Positions 17,472 to 26,920 of a stretch of DNA of 64,000 nucleotides are shown here, piece after piece. The translations under genes and the position numbers were made by a program. Source of the DNA: Lentzea pudingi. Its GTDB lineage: Bacteria > Actinomycetota > Actinomycetes > Mycobacteriales > Pseudonocardiaceae. Below the pieces are notes generated by a model. The model saw only the letters and a program-made list of their open reading frames with translations, made no database searches and was not told the DNA's origin. The stretch lies in the NCBI RefSeq assembly GCF_014646255.1, contig NZ_BMNC01000006.1:391502-455501 (forward strand). Direction: 5' to 3'. The first letter of the stretch is position 1. The number at the start of each line of letters is the position of its first letter.

Positions 17472-18600
17472 CCTGCAGGTAACCCTTGGGAGAGCCGTAA
17501 GTGCGGCCGCACTGGGTCAGCGCGAGCACGCCGTGGCCCTCGACGTCGCCCTCGAAGTAGCGGGGGTCGACCGACAGTTCCTCGGCGACGTCGGTGGCGT
17601 AGATGTCGTCGAGATCGTCGTTCTCCTCGCTGAGGTCGTGCGGCAGGCACCAGCCGTCCTCGACGTCGAGCGCGCCGATCTGCTCGTCGGCCTTGAACGC
17701 GTCGTAGTAGCGGACGATCTCGCCCTGCCGCGCGACGCACCACGCCGTCCAGCCGTCACCGCAGCTCTCGCCGTAGTAGTGCGCCTCGCCGAAGACGGCG
17801 CTCAGCACCGCGCAGATCTCGGTCACCGGACGGGTTCCGTGCTCGAACGGCTCGCCGAACACCAGCGTCCAGCCGTCCCACGCGCCCGTCACGTACACCC
17901 TCGCGCACCGGACGTGCTCGTCCTTCGACCACGCGTGGTGGTCGTTGTTCCACGCCTGGGCGCCGAGGACCTTGGTCACCGGCACCGGGTCCTGCAAGCC
18001 GCAGACGCTGAGGACGGCCGCCTGGTCGTCGGTCCTGATCGCGTACCAGCCGCCGCAGAGGTGCATCTCGTCGACGCTGTACAGGTCGTCCTCGAGCTTC
18101 GAGCGGATGAACCGGTCGACCACCCTGCGGTCCTCGGGCGAGAACCCGTCGGGTCCGGCGACCTCGGCGATGCCGACCAACGCACCCCTGCGCAGCGCGC
18201 CTTTGGCCGTGCGGCGGGTTTCTCGCAGCAACGGCAGCACGTCCGGGCCCATGGTTCCGAACGCCCACAACGCTTCCCTTTGCGCGTAATGGTCCTCGTC
18301 GGCGAGAAGCGGCAGCAGTTCGTGCGCGTACCTCAGCGCGTCCTCACCGCGGAACATGCTCGCCGCCGCCTGGCGAACGAGGTGATGCGGGTGCCCCAGC
18401 AGGCCGAGGTAGACCTCGTCGTCCGCCTTCACCAGGGAGAACACCCGGTAGCCCTGCCGCACGACCCCGCCGTCCTCCGCCGTGGTGATCAGCTCCACCA
18501 GCTCGCCGAACGTCGTGATCGCCTGCTCCCGCGCGAAGTCCTCGACCTCGGTCCGCCAGCGGTCGTCGTCCATGCGGTCGAGCAGCGCCCGGATCTCCAT
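17461..18600 (-). CDS. HEAT-repeat protein with unknown C-terminal domain
   Basis: Residues about 60-165 form alpha-helical HEAT-like repeats (LLGHPHHLVRQAAASMF, LADEDHYAQREALWAFG). Residues about 195-379 form an acidic domain rich in Trp and Cys that I do not recognise. The combination suggests a protein-interaction scaffold. The 3' end overlaps the convergent DeoR gene by 11 nt. No signal peptide or membrane segment is present. Confidence 0.75.
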   Translation of the reverse strand: MEIRALLDRMDDDRWRTEVEDFAREQAITTFGELVELITTAEDGGVVRQGYRVFSLVKADDEVYLGLLGHPHHLVRQAAASMFRGEDALRYAHELLPLLADEDHYAQREALWAFGTMGPDVLPLLRETRRTAKGALRRGALVGIAEVAGPDGFSPEDRRVVDRFIRSKLEDDLYSVDEMHLCGGWYAIRTDDQAAVLSVCGLQDPVPVTKVLGAQAWNNDHHAWSKDEHVRCARVYVTGAWDGWTLVFGEPFEHGTRPVTEICAVLSAVFGEAHYYGESCGDGWTAWCVARQGEIVRYYDAFKADEQIGALDVEDGWCLPHDLSEENDDLDDIYATDVAEELSVDPRYFEGDVEGHGVLALTQCGRTYGSPKGYLQVIL

Positions 18601-18649
18601 GGCGCGGCACGGTACTAGTTGGTCCCAAGTGGACTTCGCATTCGACCGG

Positions 18650-20011
18650 ATGGCCGAGACCTTGACTCACGGCGGCGCACTGGGCACGCTGCGAACCGTG
18701 ACGAGCCTGGCTGAGCAGCACGTCAAACCGGCGGTGCGCTGGAGCATCGGCCACGCGTTGCCGCGTGCCGTCCTGCGCCTCGCCGCCCGCCGCGGCGACC
18801 TGCAGGGCCGCATCACCGTCGAGGCCTCCACCGGCGCAGACCTGACGGGCCTCTTCGACGAGATCCGCGCCCGAGGCCCGCTCGCGGCGACGAAGATCGG
18901 CCACACCACGACGCGGCACGAGGTCGTGAAGGCGGTCCTGTCCGACGACGCGTTCGTGACGGCCCGCCCGCGCTTCGGCGCCGGCATCCTCGGCAAGCTC
19001 GCCGCCTGGTCCGCGACCGAGGTGATGCACCCGGTCCAGCCGCCGTCGCTGCTGGCCGTCGAACCCCCGGCGCACACGCGGTACCGCAAGCTCGTCACTC
19101 GCGTCTTCACCGCCCGCGCCGTCGAACAGCTGCGCGTGCGCACCCAGGAGATCGCCGACGAGCTGCTCGACGGCCTCGACCCGGCCAACCCGGTCGACCT
19201 GATCGAGACGTACTGCGGCCTGCTGCCGGTCACCGTGATCAGCGAGATCCTCGGCGTGCCACCGCGAGAGCGCTCCACCGTGCTGGCACTGGGCGCGGCC
19301 GCCGCGCCGAGCCTCGACCTCGGCCTGTCCTGGCGGGTGTTCCGCGACGTCGAGACCGGGTTGAACTCGTTCGACACCTGGCTCTCCCGCCACCTCGACG
19401 CCCTGCGCGCCAATCCGGGCGACAACCTGCTGAGCCGCCTGATCACCGCCCGCGAGGACGGCGAGGGCCTGTCCGAACGCGAGTTGAAGGCCACCGCGGG
19501 CCTGGTGCTCGCCGCCGGTTTCGAGACCACCGTCAACCTCCTGGGCAACGGGATCTCGTTGCTCACCGAGCATCCCGGGCAACTCGAAGCCCTGCGCGCG
19601 CAACCGTCGCTGTGGGCCAACGCCGTGGACGAGGTGCTCCGGTACGACCCGCCGGTCCTGCTGACGGGCCGCATGTGCGCCCGCGACACGACGGTCGCCG
19701 GCATCCCGGTGCGCCGCGGCCAGCTCGTCACGACCGTGCTGGCCGGGGCGAACCGCGACCCGGAGGTGTTCGAGCACCCGTCGGTGTTCGACGTGAGCCG
19801 CCCGAACGCCCGCGACCACGTGTCGTTCGGCGCCGGCCGCCACTACTGCCTCGGCGCCCAGCTCGCGCGCATGGAGGGCGAGATCGGCCTGCGCACGATC
19901 TTCGACCGCTTCCCCGACCTGGCCCCGCTGCCCGGAGCGCGCCGCCGCCCGACCCGCATCCTGCGCGGTTTCGAACGCCTGCCGACGAGCCTCACCACGA
20001 TCGGCGGATGA
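18650..20011 (+). CDS. Cytochrome P450
   Basis: A soluble bacterial P450. The I-helix AGFETTVN supplies the oxygen-activating Thr, DEVLR is the K-helix ExxR, and FGAGRHYCLG holds the heme-thiolate Cys (about residue 400). It would need a ferredoxin partner, and none is adjacent. The substrate is unknown. GTG starts at 18629 or 18698 are possible; no Shine-Dalgarno distinguishes them. A hairpin follows before the next gene. Confidence 0.9.
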   Translation: MAETLTHGGALGTLRTVTSLAEQHVKPAVRWSIGHALPRAVLRLAARRGDLQGRITVEASTGADLTGLFDEIRARGPLAATKIGHTTTRHEVVKAVLSDDAFVTARPRFGAGILGKLAAWSATEVMHPVQPPSLLAVEPPAHTRYRKLVTRVFTARAVEQLRVRTQEIADELLDGLDPANPVDLIETYCGLLPVTVISEILGVPPRERSTVLALGAAAAPSLDLGLSWRVFRDVETGLNSFDTWLSRHLDALRANPGDNLLSRLITAREDGEGLSERELKATAGLVLAAGFETTVNLLGNGISLLTEHPGQLEALRAQPSLWANAVDEVLRYDPPVLLTGRMCARDTTVAGIPVRRGQLVTTVLAGANRDPEVFEHPSVFDVSRPNARDHVSFGAGRHYCLGAQLARMEGEIGLRTIFDRFPDLAPLPGARRRPTRILRGFERLPTSLTTIGG

Positions 20012-20074
20012 GCACGGACTCTGCCGCACGCACTTTGACGACAAGACGTGCCTGATCTGCCCAGGACTGTGACC

Positions 20075-20096
20075 GACCGGCCAGTTATGGCCGGTC
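20075..20096. terminator. GC-rich hairpin between P450 and esterase genes
   Basis: A perfect 8-bp inverted repeat (GACCGGCC / GGCCGGTC) with a 6-nt AT-rich loop lies 64 nt after the P450 stop. It could be a terminator for the P450 gene, or an operator for the esterase gene that starts 45 nt later. There is no U-tract. Confidence 0.45.
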
Positions 20097-20140
20097 TCCT
20101 GGCCTGGTCCTCCCACCAGCCCGAACACCATGATCAAGGC

Positions 20141-21187
20141 ATGGCAGCCCGATTGCGCGCGATCGCCGCCCTCACCACCGTGATGGCGTTGTCCAGTCCC
20201 CCGGCCCAGGCCGACGAGGCACCACCGCACCTCACCGACGGCTTCGGCCTCACCGTGACCAGCCAGCCGCGGTGGGTCGACGAGAACCGCCGCACGTTCG
20301 TCTTCAGCGTGTCCACGGACCAGGTGCCGACGCCGACCCTGCTGGCGGGCCAGGAGCCCGGCAGGCACGCCATCGTCGTCACCCTGCCGTCCGCCTACAG
20401 CACGACCAAGCGCTACCCGGTCCAGTACTACCTGCACGGCCACCCCGACCGGCCCGACTCGCAGTGGAACCAGCGCGTGGTCGAGAAGGCGACGGAGAAC
20501 GCGGAACTGATCACCGTGCAGCCCAACGGGAGCGGGCGCGGCTGGTACTCGAACTGGGTCAACCCCGGTGCCGCCGGACCGCAGAACTGGGAGACGTTCC
20601 ACCTGGAGCAGGTGATCCCGTTCGTCGACGCCAACCTGCGCACCAAACCGGACCGGGCGAACCGGGCCATCGTCGGGCACTCCATGGGTGGCTTCGGGGC
20701 GTTGCACTACGCCGAGCACCGGCCCGAACTGTTCAGCCACGTCGGAAGCTTCTCCGGTGGGCTGGACCTGCGGAACTCCGAGATCCGCGCGGCCATCACC
20801 TCCACCATGATCAGTCCCGGGTCCGGCACCCCCACGGTGAACGCCGACGCGGTGTTCGGGTCGCCGTTCTGGCCGTTCGACGGCGTCTGGAACGCGCAGA
20901 GTCCGGCGCACAACACGCACACGCTGCGAGGCATGGGCATCGCGCTGTACACCGGCAACGGTGGTGACCTGACGGTCAACCCGATCCAGGCCGTCCTGGA
21001 GAACCGTGCGAGGGAGACGACGCTCGTGACGGCCGCGAACCTGCGGGCCAACGGCATCCCGTTCCAGCTGCACGACTACGGGGACGGCAGCGGCTGGGCG
21101 CCGGGCTGCAGCGGGAAGCACGCGGACGAGGCGTGCGTGCAGGCCGACATGAACCACTTCGTCAGCCTTCTCGCGCCCCGCGCCTGA
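20141..21187 (+). CDS. Secreted esterase (esterase D / antigen 85-like fold)
   Basis: A signal peptide (about 1-25, ending AQA) is followed by an alpha/beta hydrolase. The oxyanion region is YYLHGHPD, the nucleophile Ser lies in GHSMGGFGALHYA, and the last His is in MNHFVSLL. This resembles the family that includes feruloyl esterases and mycolyltransferases. It probably hydrolyses or transfers an ester outside the cell. The product is 348 residues. The ATG at 20141 is chosen for the signal peptide; the frame is open upstream. Confidence 0.85.
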   Translation: MAARLRAIAALTTVMALSSPPAQADEAPPHLTDGFGLTVTSQPRWVDENRRTFVFSVSTDQVPTPTLLAGQEPGRHAIVVTLPSAYSTTKRYPVQYYLHGHPDRPDSQWNQRVVEKATENAELITVQPNGSGRGWYSNWVNPGAAGPQNWETFHLEQVIPFVDANLRTKPDRANRAIVGHSMGGFGALHYAEHRPELFSHVGSFSGGLDLRNSEIRAAITSTMISPGSGTPTVNADAVFGSPFWPFDGVWNAQSPAHNTHTLRGMGIALYTGNGGDLTVNPIQAVLENRARETTLVTAANLRANGIPFQLHDYGDGSGWAPGCSGKHADEACVQADMNHFVSLLAPRA

Positions 21188-21330
21188 CGTGCGACGTTCG
21201 TCGTGAGCCGAACGGGGCATTTCTCGAAGCAGGCGTCCCGAATCACGCGGAACGTCCTCTAATGACCTGACGGGCCCCTGCACCCGCGCGAAGTGCGCGG
21301 GCATCGCCCGCTGAGCAGTTGGAGGAATCC

Positions 21331-23046
21331 GTGTTCCTGGGTTCACGATCTCGCCTGCGCGCCGCGGTCATCGCCGCGGCCGTGGGCGCCGGTGCGCTGA
21401 CGGCGGCCACACCCGCCGCGGCGGCACCTGCCGCGGGTACGCGTGCTTATCTGGTCATCACGGCGCCGGGAGCCACTTCCGGCGCCGCGACGGCCGTGAG
21501 CGGCAACGGTGGTTCCGTGTGGACGAGTTACGACGCCATCGGCGTCATCGTCGCGCACTCCGGTGCCGCTGACTTCGCCACCAAGATGCGTGCCGTGTCC
21601 GGTGTGCAGAAGGTCGGCGCCACCCGCACGACCGACGTGCCCGCCGAGTCGGCCAACCCGCCGATTCCCGCCAACCCCTCTCAGGCGACGCCTGCCACCG
21701 GTGAGCCGCTGCGCTCGGACATGACGCAGATCGGCGCCGACAAGGCGTGGGCGGTCAACACGGGGTCTTCCAGCGTCACGGTCGGTGTGCTCGACACGGG
21801 TGTCGACGACCAGCACGCTGACCTCAAGCCGAACTTCGACTCCGCCAACTCGGCGTCCTGCGCCTACGGCAAGCTCGACACGCGTGCGGGTTCGTGGCGT
21901 GACACCGACACGCACGGCACGCACGTCGCCGGCACGATCGCGGCCGCCAAGAACGGCAGCGGCATGGTCGGTGTCGCCCCCGGCGTGAAGATCGCGTCGG
22001 TGCGCATCGCCGAGAAGCCGAGCGGGTTGTTCTTCCCCGAGAACACCATCTGCGCCATGGTCTTCTCCGGTGACCGCGGCTTCGAGGTGACCAACAACAG
22101 CTACTACACCGACCCGTGGCTGTTCAACTGCCCGGACAACGCCGACCAGGACGCGATCCTCGAAGGCGTGAAGCGCGCGGTGGCCTACGCCGAGGGCAAG
22201 GGCGTGCTCAACGTCGCGGCGGCGGGCAACGAGAACTACAACCTCGCGAACAAGTCCCGTGACGCGACCAGCCCGAACGACTCCACTCCCGTGACGCGCA
22301 CCGTCACCAACGCCTGCCTGAGCGTCCCGACCGAGGTGGCCGGCGTGGTCAGCGTCGCGTCGATCAGCTCGACGAACACCAAGTCGTCGTTCTCCAACTT
22401 CGGCACCGACAAGATCCACATCGCGGCGCCCGGCGACAGCGTCTACTCCACGGTCCCCGGCGGCCGCTACGGCTCGAAGTCCGGCACGTCGATGGCCTCC
22501 CCGCACGTCGCGGGTGTCGCCGCGCTGCTCAAGTCGACCAACCCCACCGCCACCCCGGCCCAGCTCCGCACGTTGCTGGCCGGCCAGGCGGACGACCTGA
22601 ACTGCACCGACAGCCGTTGCTCCGGCACCACGGCGAAGAACAACTTCTTCGGTGAGGGCCGCGTCGACGCGCTGGCCGCGGTCGGCACGGGCACGCCTCC
22701 CGGCAACTCGTTCGAGAACACCGCCGACGTGAACATCCCGGACAACGGCGCGGCCGTGACCAGCCCCATCACGGTCTCGGGTGTCACCGGCAACGCCCCG
22801 GCCACGCTCAAGGTCGACGTCAACATCGTGCACACCTACCGCGGCGACCTCGTCATCGACCTGATCGCCCCGGACGGCACCGCGTTCCGCCTCAAGAACT
22901 CCGGCAGTGATTCAGCTGACAACGTCGTGGCGACCTACACGGTCAACGCGTCGGGCGAGGTCGCGAACGGTACCTGGAAACTGCAGGTCAAGGACGTGGC
23001 GGCGCAGGACACCGGCTACGTCAACTCCTGGAAGCTGACCTTCTAG
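21331..23046 (+). CDS. Secreted subtilisin-like (S8) protease with P domain
   Basis: A signal peptide (about 1-32) is followed by a propeptide to about residue 130. The S8 catalytic domain has the Asp in VGVLDTGVDD, His in DTHGTHVAGT, oxyanion Asn in AAAGNEN, and Ser in SGTSMASPHVAG. The last 105 residues form a proprotein-convertase P domain (NIPDNGAAV, HTYRGDLVIDLIAPDGT, TGYVNSWKLTF). It is a 571-residue exported protease, probably calcium-stabilised. GTG at 21331 follows GGAGGA; the in-frame TTG at 21319 lies ahead of that site and is unlikely. Confidence 0.93.
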   Translation: MFLGSRSRLRAAVIAAAVGAGALTAATPAAAAPAAGTRAYLVITAPGATSGAATAVSGNGGSVWTSYDAIGVIVAHSGAADFATKMRAVSGVQKVGATRTTDVPAESANPPIPANPSQATPATGEPLRSDMTQIGADKAWAVNTGSSSVTVGVLDTGVDDQHADLKPNFDSANSASCAYGKLDTRAGSWRDTDTHGTHVAGTIAAAKNGSGMVGVAPGVKIASVRIAEKPSGLFFPENTICAMVFSGDRGFEVTNNSYYTDPWLFNCPDNADQDAILEGVKRAVAYAEGKGVLNVAAAGNENYNLANKSRDATSPNDSTPVTRTVTNACLSVPTEVAGVVSVASISSTNTKSSFSNFGTDKIHIAAPGDSVYSTVPGGRYGSKSGTSMASPHVAGVAALLKSTNPTATPAQLRTLLAGQADDLNCTDSRCSGTTAKNNFFGEGRVDALAAVGTGTPPGNSFENTADVNIPDNGAAVTSPITVSGVTGNAPATLKVDVNIVHTYRGDLVIDLIAPDGTAFRLKNSGSDSADNVVATYTVNASGEVANGTWKLQVKDVAAQDTGYVNSWKLTF

Positions 23047-23114
23047 GACGGCATTCGGAGGAACCTCGGCGCCCGCGGCTAACTCTGGTCCCCGCCTGCA
23101 GCGATAGCAGTGAC

Positions 23115-23756
23115 GTGGAACCCGATCTGTGGTCGTCGGCCGCCGAGGCCCTCGACGAGCACGAACACGCCCTCGTGATGGCACGGCTGGCAGGCACGAT
23201 CGTCGGCCCCGGCCAGACCGAGCGGCTCGCCAGGGGCGAGCGCGACGTCGTGTTCCTGCTGCCCGACCGCCTGGTGCTCGTGCGGTCCGACCCGTTCTGG
23301 GCCGGCTCGTACGACCGCGGGCAGATAGTGCGCATCATGCTCGCCGCCGGGCACGTCCAGTTCGACGTGACCGGCGGCGACAGCCTCGAGTTCTGGATCG
23401 ACACCGACCTCTCCCCGGCCGAGCCGTTCGTCGAGCAGGCGCAGAACTGGCTGGCCCCGCGCAAGAGCTCCGCGAGCGGCGCGGTCATCGGGTTCGGTCT
23501 CGCGATCATCCTCGCGTTCCTGTTCGTGCTCGGGCCGGTGGACCTCATGCCGTCGGACGACCGGCTGACCGTCCGGTCGAGCTGCGGCGACTTCCTGCGT
23601 GCGGGTCTCGACGAGCAGGTCGAGCTGCTCAGGCGGCTCTTCGGGCAGGTCGGCAGACCGGACGAGGCGGAGAAGCCGATGACGCTCGACGCCTCCCGGC
23701 GGCACTGCGGCGAGCACAACGGCGCGACGCTGGACTCGCTCGTCACCGGGAAGTGA
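23115..23756 (+). CDS. Single-pass membrane protein, unknown function
   Basis: An N-terminal cytoplasmic domain of about 115 residues, rich in acidic residues, precedes one strong TM segment (about 123-141). A C-terminal region of about 70 residues with two Cys follows. No family is recognised. The GTG start has no Shine-Dalgarno. The gene lies between the protease and a LysR regulator in the same direction. Confidence 0.65.
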   Translation: MEPDLWSSAAEALDEHEHALVMARLAGTIVGPGQTERLARGERDVVFLLPDRLVLVRSDPFWAGSYDRGQIVRIMLAAGHVQFDVTGGDSLEFWIDTDLSPAEPFVEQAQNWLAPRKSSASGAVIGFGLAIILAFLFVLGPVDLMPSDDRLTVRSSCGDFLRAGLDEQVELLRRLFGQVGRPDEAEKPMTLDASRRHCGEHNGATLDSLVTGK

Positions 23757-23772
23757 CATCTACAGTGCGGGA

Positions 23773-24675
23773 ATGTTCGACACCCGCCAGCTCGAGGTCT
23801 TCGCGACGGTGGCCAGGACCGGATCGTTCAGCGCCGCCGCCCGGCTGCTGCACTGCACCCAGCCCGCCGTCAGCCAGCAGATGCGGACGCTGGAACGGCA
23901 GGTCGGCGGGCCGCTGTTCGTGCGGACGGGCCGGGGCCTGCACCTCACCGAGGCCGGCCGGATCCTCGCGGAACGCGGGTCGGAGCTGCTCGACCAGCTG
24001 GCGACGACCCACCAGCAGGTCAGCGCGATAGCCACGCACGACATCGGCACGATCCGGATCTGCGCGTTCCCGAGCGCCAACGTGTCGCTGGTGCCCGCGG
24101 CGGCGGCGATCCTCGCCGAGGAACGGCCTCAACTGCGGCTCGAGCTGGTCGAGGAGGAGCCGCCGGACTCGTTCGCGCTGCTCCGGCGCGGGGAGGTCGA
24201 CCTGGTGCTGAGCTTCAGCTACCTCGACGAACCGCAGGACGAGGCCACGGTCAACGGCATGCTGAGCGTGCCGTTGCTGCGCGAGCCGCTGGCGTTGCTC
24301 GTACCTGCGGGACATCGGCTCGCCGGACGGGAGCGCGTGTCACTGGCCGAAGCGGCTGAGGAACGCTGGATCGCCGGTTGTGTGCGGTGCCAGCGGGCGC
24401 TGCACCAGGCGTGCGACAAGGCCGGCTTCGTCCCGGACATCACCTGCTCCACCGACGACAACCTGGCCATCCAGAGCCTCGTCACCGCAGGTCTGGGCGT
24501 TGCGCTGGTGCCCAGGCTGCTGCTGTCGTTCCTCCAGCACCCCGGTCTGACCGCCGTCGAGGTGGAGTCCGCGGCGCAACGGCTGACCGCGCTGTACACG
24601 TGGCCGGACCTCATCAAGCTGCCCATCATGCGCGCGACCGTGGACGCGCTGATCTCCGCGTCGGCCAACGCATAA
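23773..24675 (+). CDS. LysR-family transcriptional regulator
   Basis: A 300-residue LysR protein. The winged HTH (GSFSAAARLLHCTQPAVSQQ, about 16-35) is followed by a linker helix and a periplasmic-binding-like effector domain. It lies directly upstream of a YeiH-type sulfate/sulfite exporter gene and a cysteine dioxygenase gene, so it probably senses a sulfur or amino-acid signal and controls them. TACAGT 7 nt before the ATG suggests a leaderless transcript. A GCCT/AGGC palindrome between this gene and the exporter could be its site. Confidence 0.93.
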   Translation: MFDTRQLEVFATVARTGSFSAAARLLHCTQPAVSQQMRTLERQVGGPLFVRTGRGLHLTEAGRILAERGSELLDQLATTHQQVSAIATHDIGTIRICAFPSANVSLVPAAAAILAEERPQLRLELVEEEPPDSFALLRRGEVDLVLSFSYLDEPQDEATVNGMLSVPLLREPLALLVPAGHRLAGRERVSLAEAAEERWIAGCVRCQRALHQACDKAGFVPDITCSTDDNLAIQSLVTAGLGVALVPRLLLSFLQHPGLTAVEVESAAQRLTALYTWPDLIKLPIMRATVDALISASANA

Positions 24676-24744
24676 GTGCGCCTTATAGGCCCCCAAGAAA
24701 TGGCCGTCTACTGCACATAGCCCGCACTGGTCATCGTTGATGAC

Positions 24745-25740
24745 ATGGGCATCGTCAGGACGACTCCGCGCACGGCCGACTCGCTGGTGCCCGGCCTCGC
24801 GCTGGTCGCGGGCGGCGTCGCGGTCGCGATGGTCGTGTCCTGGCTGTACCCCTCGGTCAGCGCGCTCACCGTCGCGGTGCTGCTCGGCGCCGTCGTGGCC
24901 AACGTCGTGACGCTGCCGCAGTCGGTCTCCCCCGGGATCAAGCTCGCCGGACGACGCCTGCTGCGCCTGGGCGTGGTGCTGCTCGGGTTGAAGCTGGTCT
25001 TCCAGGACGTGCTCAAGCTCGGTTACGAGATCCTGATCCTCGCGGTCATCGCTGTGGTCGTGACGTTCGTCGTCACGCGGTGGCTCGGGCGGGTGCTCGG
25101 GGTCAGCGAAGGCCTGTCGTTGCTGATCGCGACCGGGTTCTCGATCTGCGGCGCGTCCGCGGTGGCCGCCATGAACAGCGTGCGGCAGCAGGACGAGGAG
25201 GACGTGGCGAAGGCGCTCGGCCTGGTCACGCTGTTCGGCACCGTCGCGATGTTCGGCCTGCCCGCGTTGTTCCCGCTGACCGGCCTCACGCCCTCGCAGT
25301 ACGGGGTGTGGGCGGGCGGCAGCGTGCACGAGGTCGCACAGGTCGTCGCCGCCGCCGGGCCCGTCACCGGAGCATTGGCGATCGCCGTCGCGGTGAAGCT
25401 GACACGGGTCGTGCTGCTCGCGCCGATGCTCGCCGCCGTGAGCTTCGCCGAACGCCTCAAGTACCCCACTTCCGGCCAACGCCCGCCGATCGTGCCGTTG
25501 TTCGTCGTCGGTTTCCTCGCCATGGCGGCGGTGCGGGCGACCGGTCTGCTGCCCGACGTCGTGCTGTCCACGGCGACGTTCGTCGACAACGTGCTGCTGG
25601 CGGCGGGCATGTTCGCGCTCGGCACGGCGGTGCGCCTGCGTTCCCTGATCCGCTCCGGCCCCGCGGTCCTGCTGCTGGGCCTGCTCTCGACCACGGTGAT
25701 CGTCGTCCTCGTGCTGACCGGCACGGCGCTGATCGGCTGA
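24745..25740 (+). CDS. YeiH-family putative sulfate/sulfite exporter
   Basis: A polytopic membrane protein (331 residues, about ten TM helices) of the UPF0324/YeiH family. Landmarks are the conserved FSICGASAVAAM and GGSVHEVAQVVAA segments. Family members are thought to export sulfate or sulfite produced by oxidation of cysteine or taurine. The next gene encodes cysteine dioxygenase, whose downstream products end as sulfite, which fits that role. LysR lies immediately upstream. Confidence 0.88.
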   Translation: MGIVRTTPRTADSLVPGLALVAGGVAVAMVVSWLYPSVSALTVAVLLGAVVANVVTLPQSVSPGIKLAGRRLLRLGVVLLGLKLVFQDVLKLGYEILILAVIAVVVTFVVTRWLGRVLGVSEGLSLLIATGFSICGASAVAAMNSVRQQDEEDVAKALGLVTLFGTVAMFGLPALFPLTGLTPSQYGVWAGGSVHEVAQVVAAAGPVTGALAIAVAVKLTRVVLLAPMLAAVSFAERLKYPTSGQRPPIVPLFVVGFLAMAAVRATGLLPDVVLSTATFVDNVLLAAGMFALGTAVRLRSLIRSGPAVLLLGLLSTTVIVVLVLTGTALIG

Positions 25741-25769
25741 TCTCCCTTCCTCAAAGGAGGAACCCGCTC

Positions 25770-26303
25770 ATGACGCACAGCCTGCTCTCCCCCACGGCCA
25801 CGCTCCTGGTGGGCTCGCTCCGCGCCGCGATCGCCCGTGGTGGCGACGACGCGGCCGTCGCGGCGCGCGTGGCGAGGACGCTCGAAGGGCACCTCACCGA
25901 CCCGTTCCTGCTCAGCGCCGCGCAGCGGGAGCCAGACCCGGACGCCTACCGCCAGCACGTCCTGCACGTCGAGCCGGACGGCAGTTTCTCCGTCGTCGCA
26001 CTGGTCTGGTTACCCGGCCAGGAGACCTGCATCCACGACCACGTCTCGTGGTGCGTCGTCGGCACGTACGTCGGCGAGGAGGAAGAGACCACCTACCGGC
26101 TGCGCGGCGATCGGCTGATCCCGTTGCGGGTCAACAAGACCCCGGAGGGCGTGGCGGCCTACCTGGTGCCGCCGGGTGACATCCACAAGGTGTGCAACAA
26201 CTCCAGCTCCGTGGCGATCTCGATCCACGTCTACGGCGCCGACGTCAGCATCCTCGGCACGAGCATCCGGCGCCGCTACGACCAGCCCGTCAGCGGGCGA
26301 TGA
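25770..26303 (+). CDS. Cysteine dioxygenase type I family
   Basis: An iron-dependent cupin thiol dioxygenase that oxidises cysteine to cysteine sulfinate. The three-histidine iron site is H89, H91 (CIHDHVSW) and H139 (PPGDIHKV). Length 177 is typical of bacterial enzymes. A strong AAAGGAGG lies upstream, and the gap to the exporter gene is 29 nt, so the two are probably co-transcribed. A related thiol (3-mercaptopropionate) is an alternative substrate. The 3' end overlaps the convergent TetR gene by 14 nt. Confidence 0.86.
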   Translation: MTHSLLSPTATLLVGSLRAAIARGGDDAAVAARVARTLEGHLTDPFLLSAAQREPDPDAYRQHVLHVEPDGSFSVVALVWLPGQETCIHDHVSWCVVGTYVGEEEETTYRLRGDRLIPLRVNKTPEGVAAYLVPPGDIHKVCNNSSSVAISIHVYGADVSILGTSIRRRYDQPVSGR

Positions 26304-26904
26304 TGCCGCGTTCGATCGCGCCGGTGGCGAACTCGACCAGCTGAGCCGGCTTGACCCGGTTGATCCGCGCGCCCTGCAGCAGCAGGTCGTCCGCGAGGCC
26401 GATCAGCGAGTCCCAGACCCAGTGCGGCAGCGCGGGGTCGTCGATCAACCGGTGGCCCGAGGCCTCGGCGGTCTCGCGCAACGCCTTCGCGAGCGCCTTG
26501 AGGGTCTTGCGGTAGTCCTGGGCCGAGTCCGCGACCTCCTTGCCCCGGCGGCCGCCGGAGAGCACCTTGGCCTCCCACTGCGCCGCTGACCGCCCGAACC
26601 GCCGCCAGAACTCGGTGATCTGCGGCTCGATCTCCCTGAGCACGCCCGCGACGCCCAGCCCGCGGTCCACCTGGGCGAGGGTGCGTTGGAGCTCGTCCAA
26701 GCGACGTTCCATCAGCGCCGCGAAGACGTCCTCCTTGCCGGAGAAGTACTGGTACACGGTGCCGGAGCTGACGCCCGCGCCGACCGCGATCGCGCGCATG
26801 GTCAGGCCCGCGTAGCCCTGCTGCTCGAGGATCAGCTCGGCGGACGACAGGATGTCGCGCCGCCTGCCCTCCGCGTCACCCCAGGCCGTTTGCTCGGTGC
26901 TCAC
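26290..26904 (-). CDS. TetR-family regulator, probably of the cysQDNC operon
   Basis: A 204-residue TetR protein. The N-terminal HTH region (GLTMRAIAVGAGVSSGTVYQY, about 36-56) is followed by an all-helical ligand-binding domain. It is divergent from cysQ, with a double palindrome in the 74-nt gap, the usual layout of a TetR repressor with its own operator. The GTG at 26904 is chosen over an ATG at 26940 that would lie inside the palindrome. The ligand is unknown. Confidence 0.9.
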   Translation of the reverse strand: MSTEQTAWGDAEGRRRDILSSAELILEQQGYAGLTMRAIAVGAGVSSGTVYQYFSGKEDVFAALMERRLDELQRTLAQVDRGLGVAGVLREIEPQITEFWRRFGRSAAQWEAKVLSGGRRGKEVADSAQDYRKTLKALAKALRETAEASGHRLIDDPALPHWVWDSLIGLADDLLLQGARINRVKPAQLVEFATGAIERGIIAR

Positions 26905-26920
26905 GGCGTTCAGCCTAACT

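Noticed and set aside
18344..21346. A 1000-codon minus-strand frame
   Set aside because: It lies antisense to the P450 and esterase genes, whose motifs are intact, and has a low-complexity Arg/Val/Gly composition.
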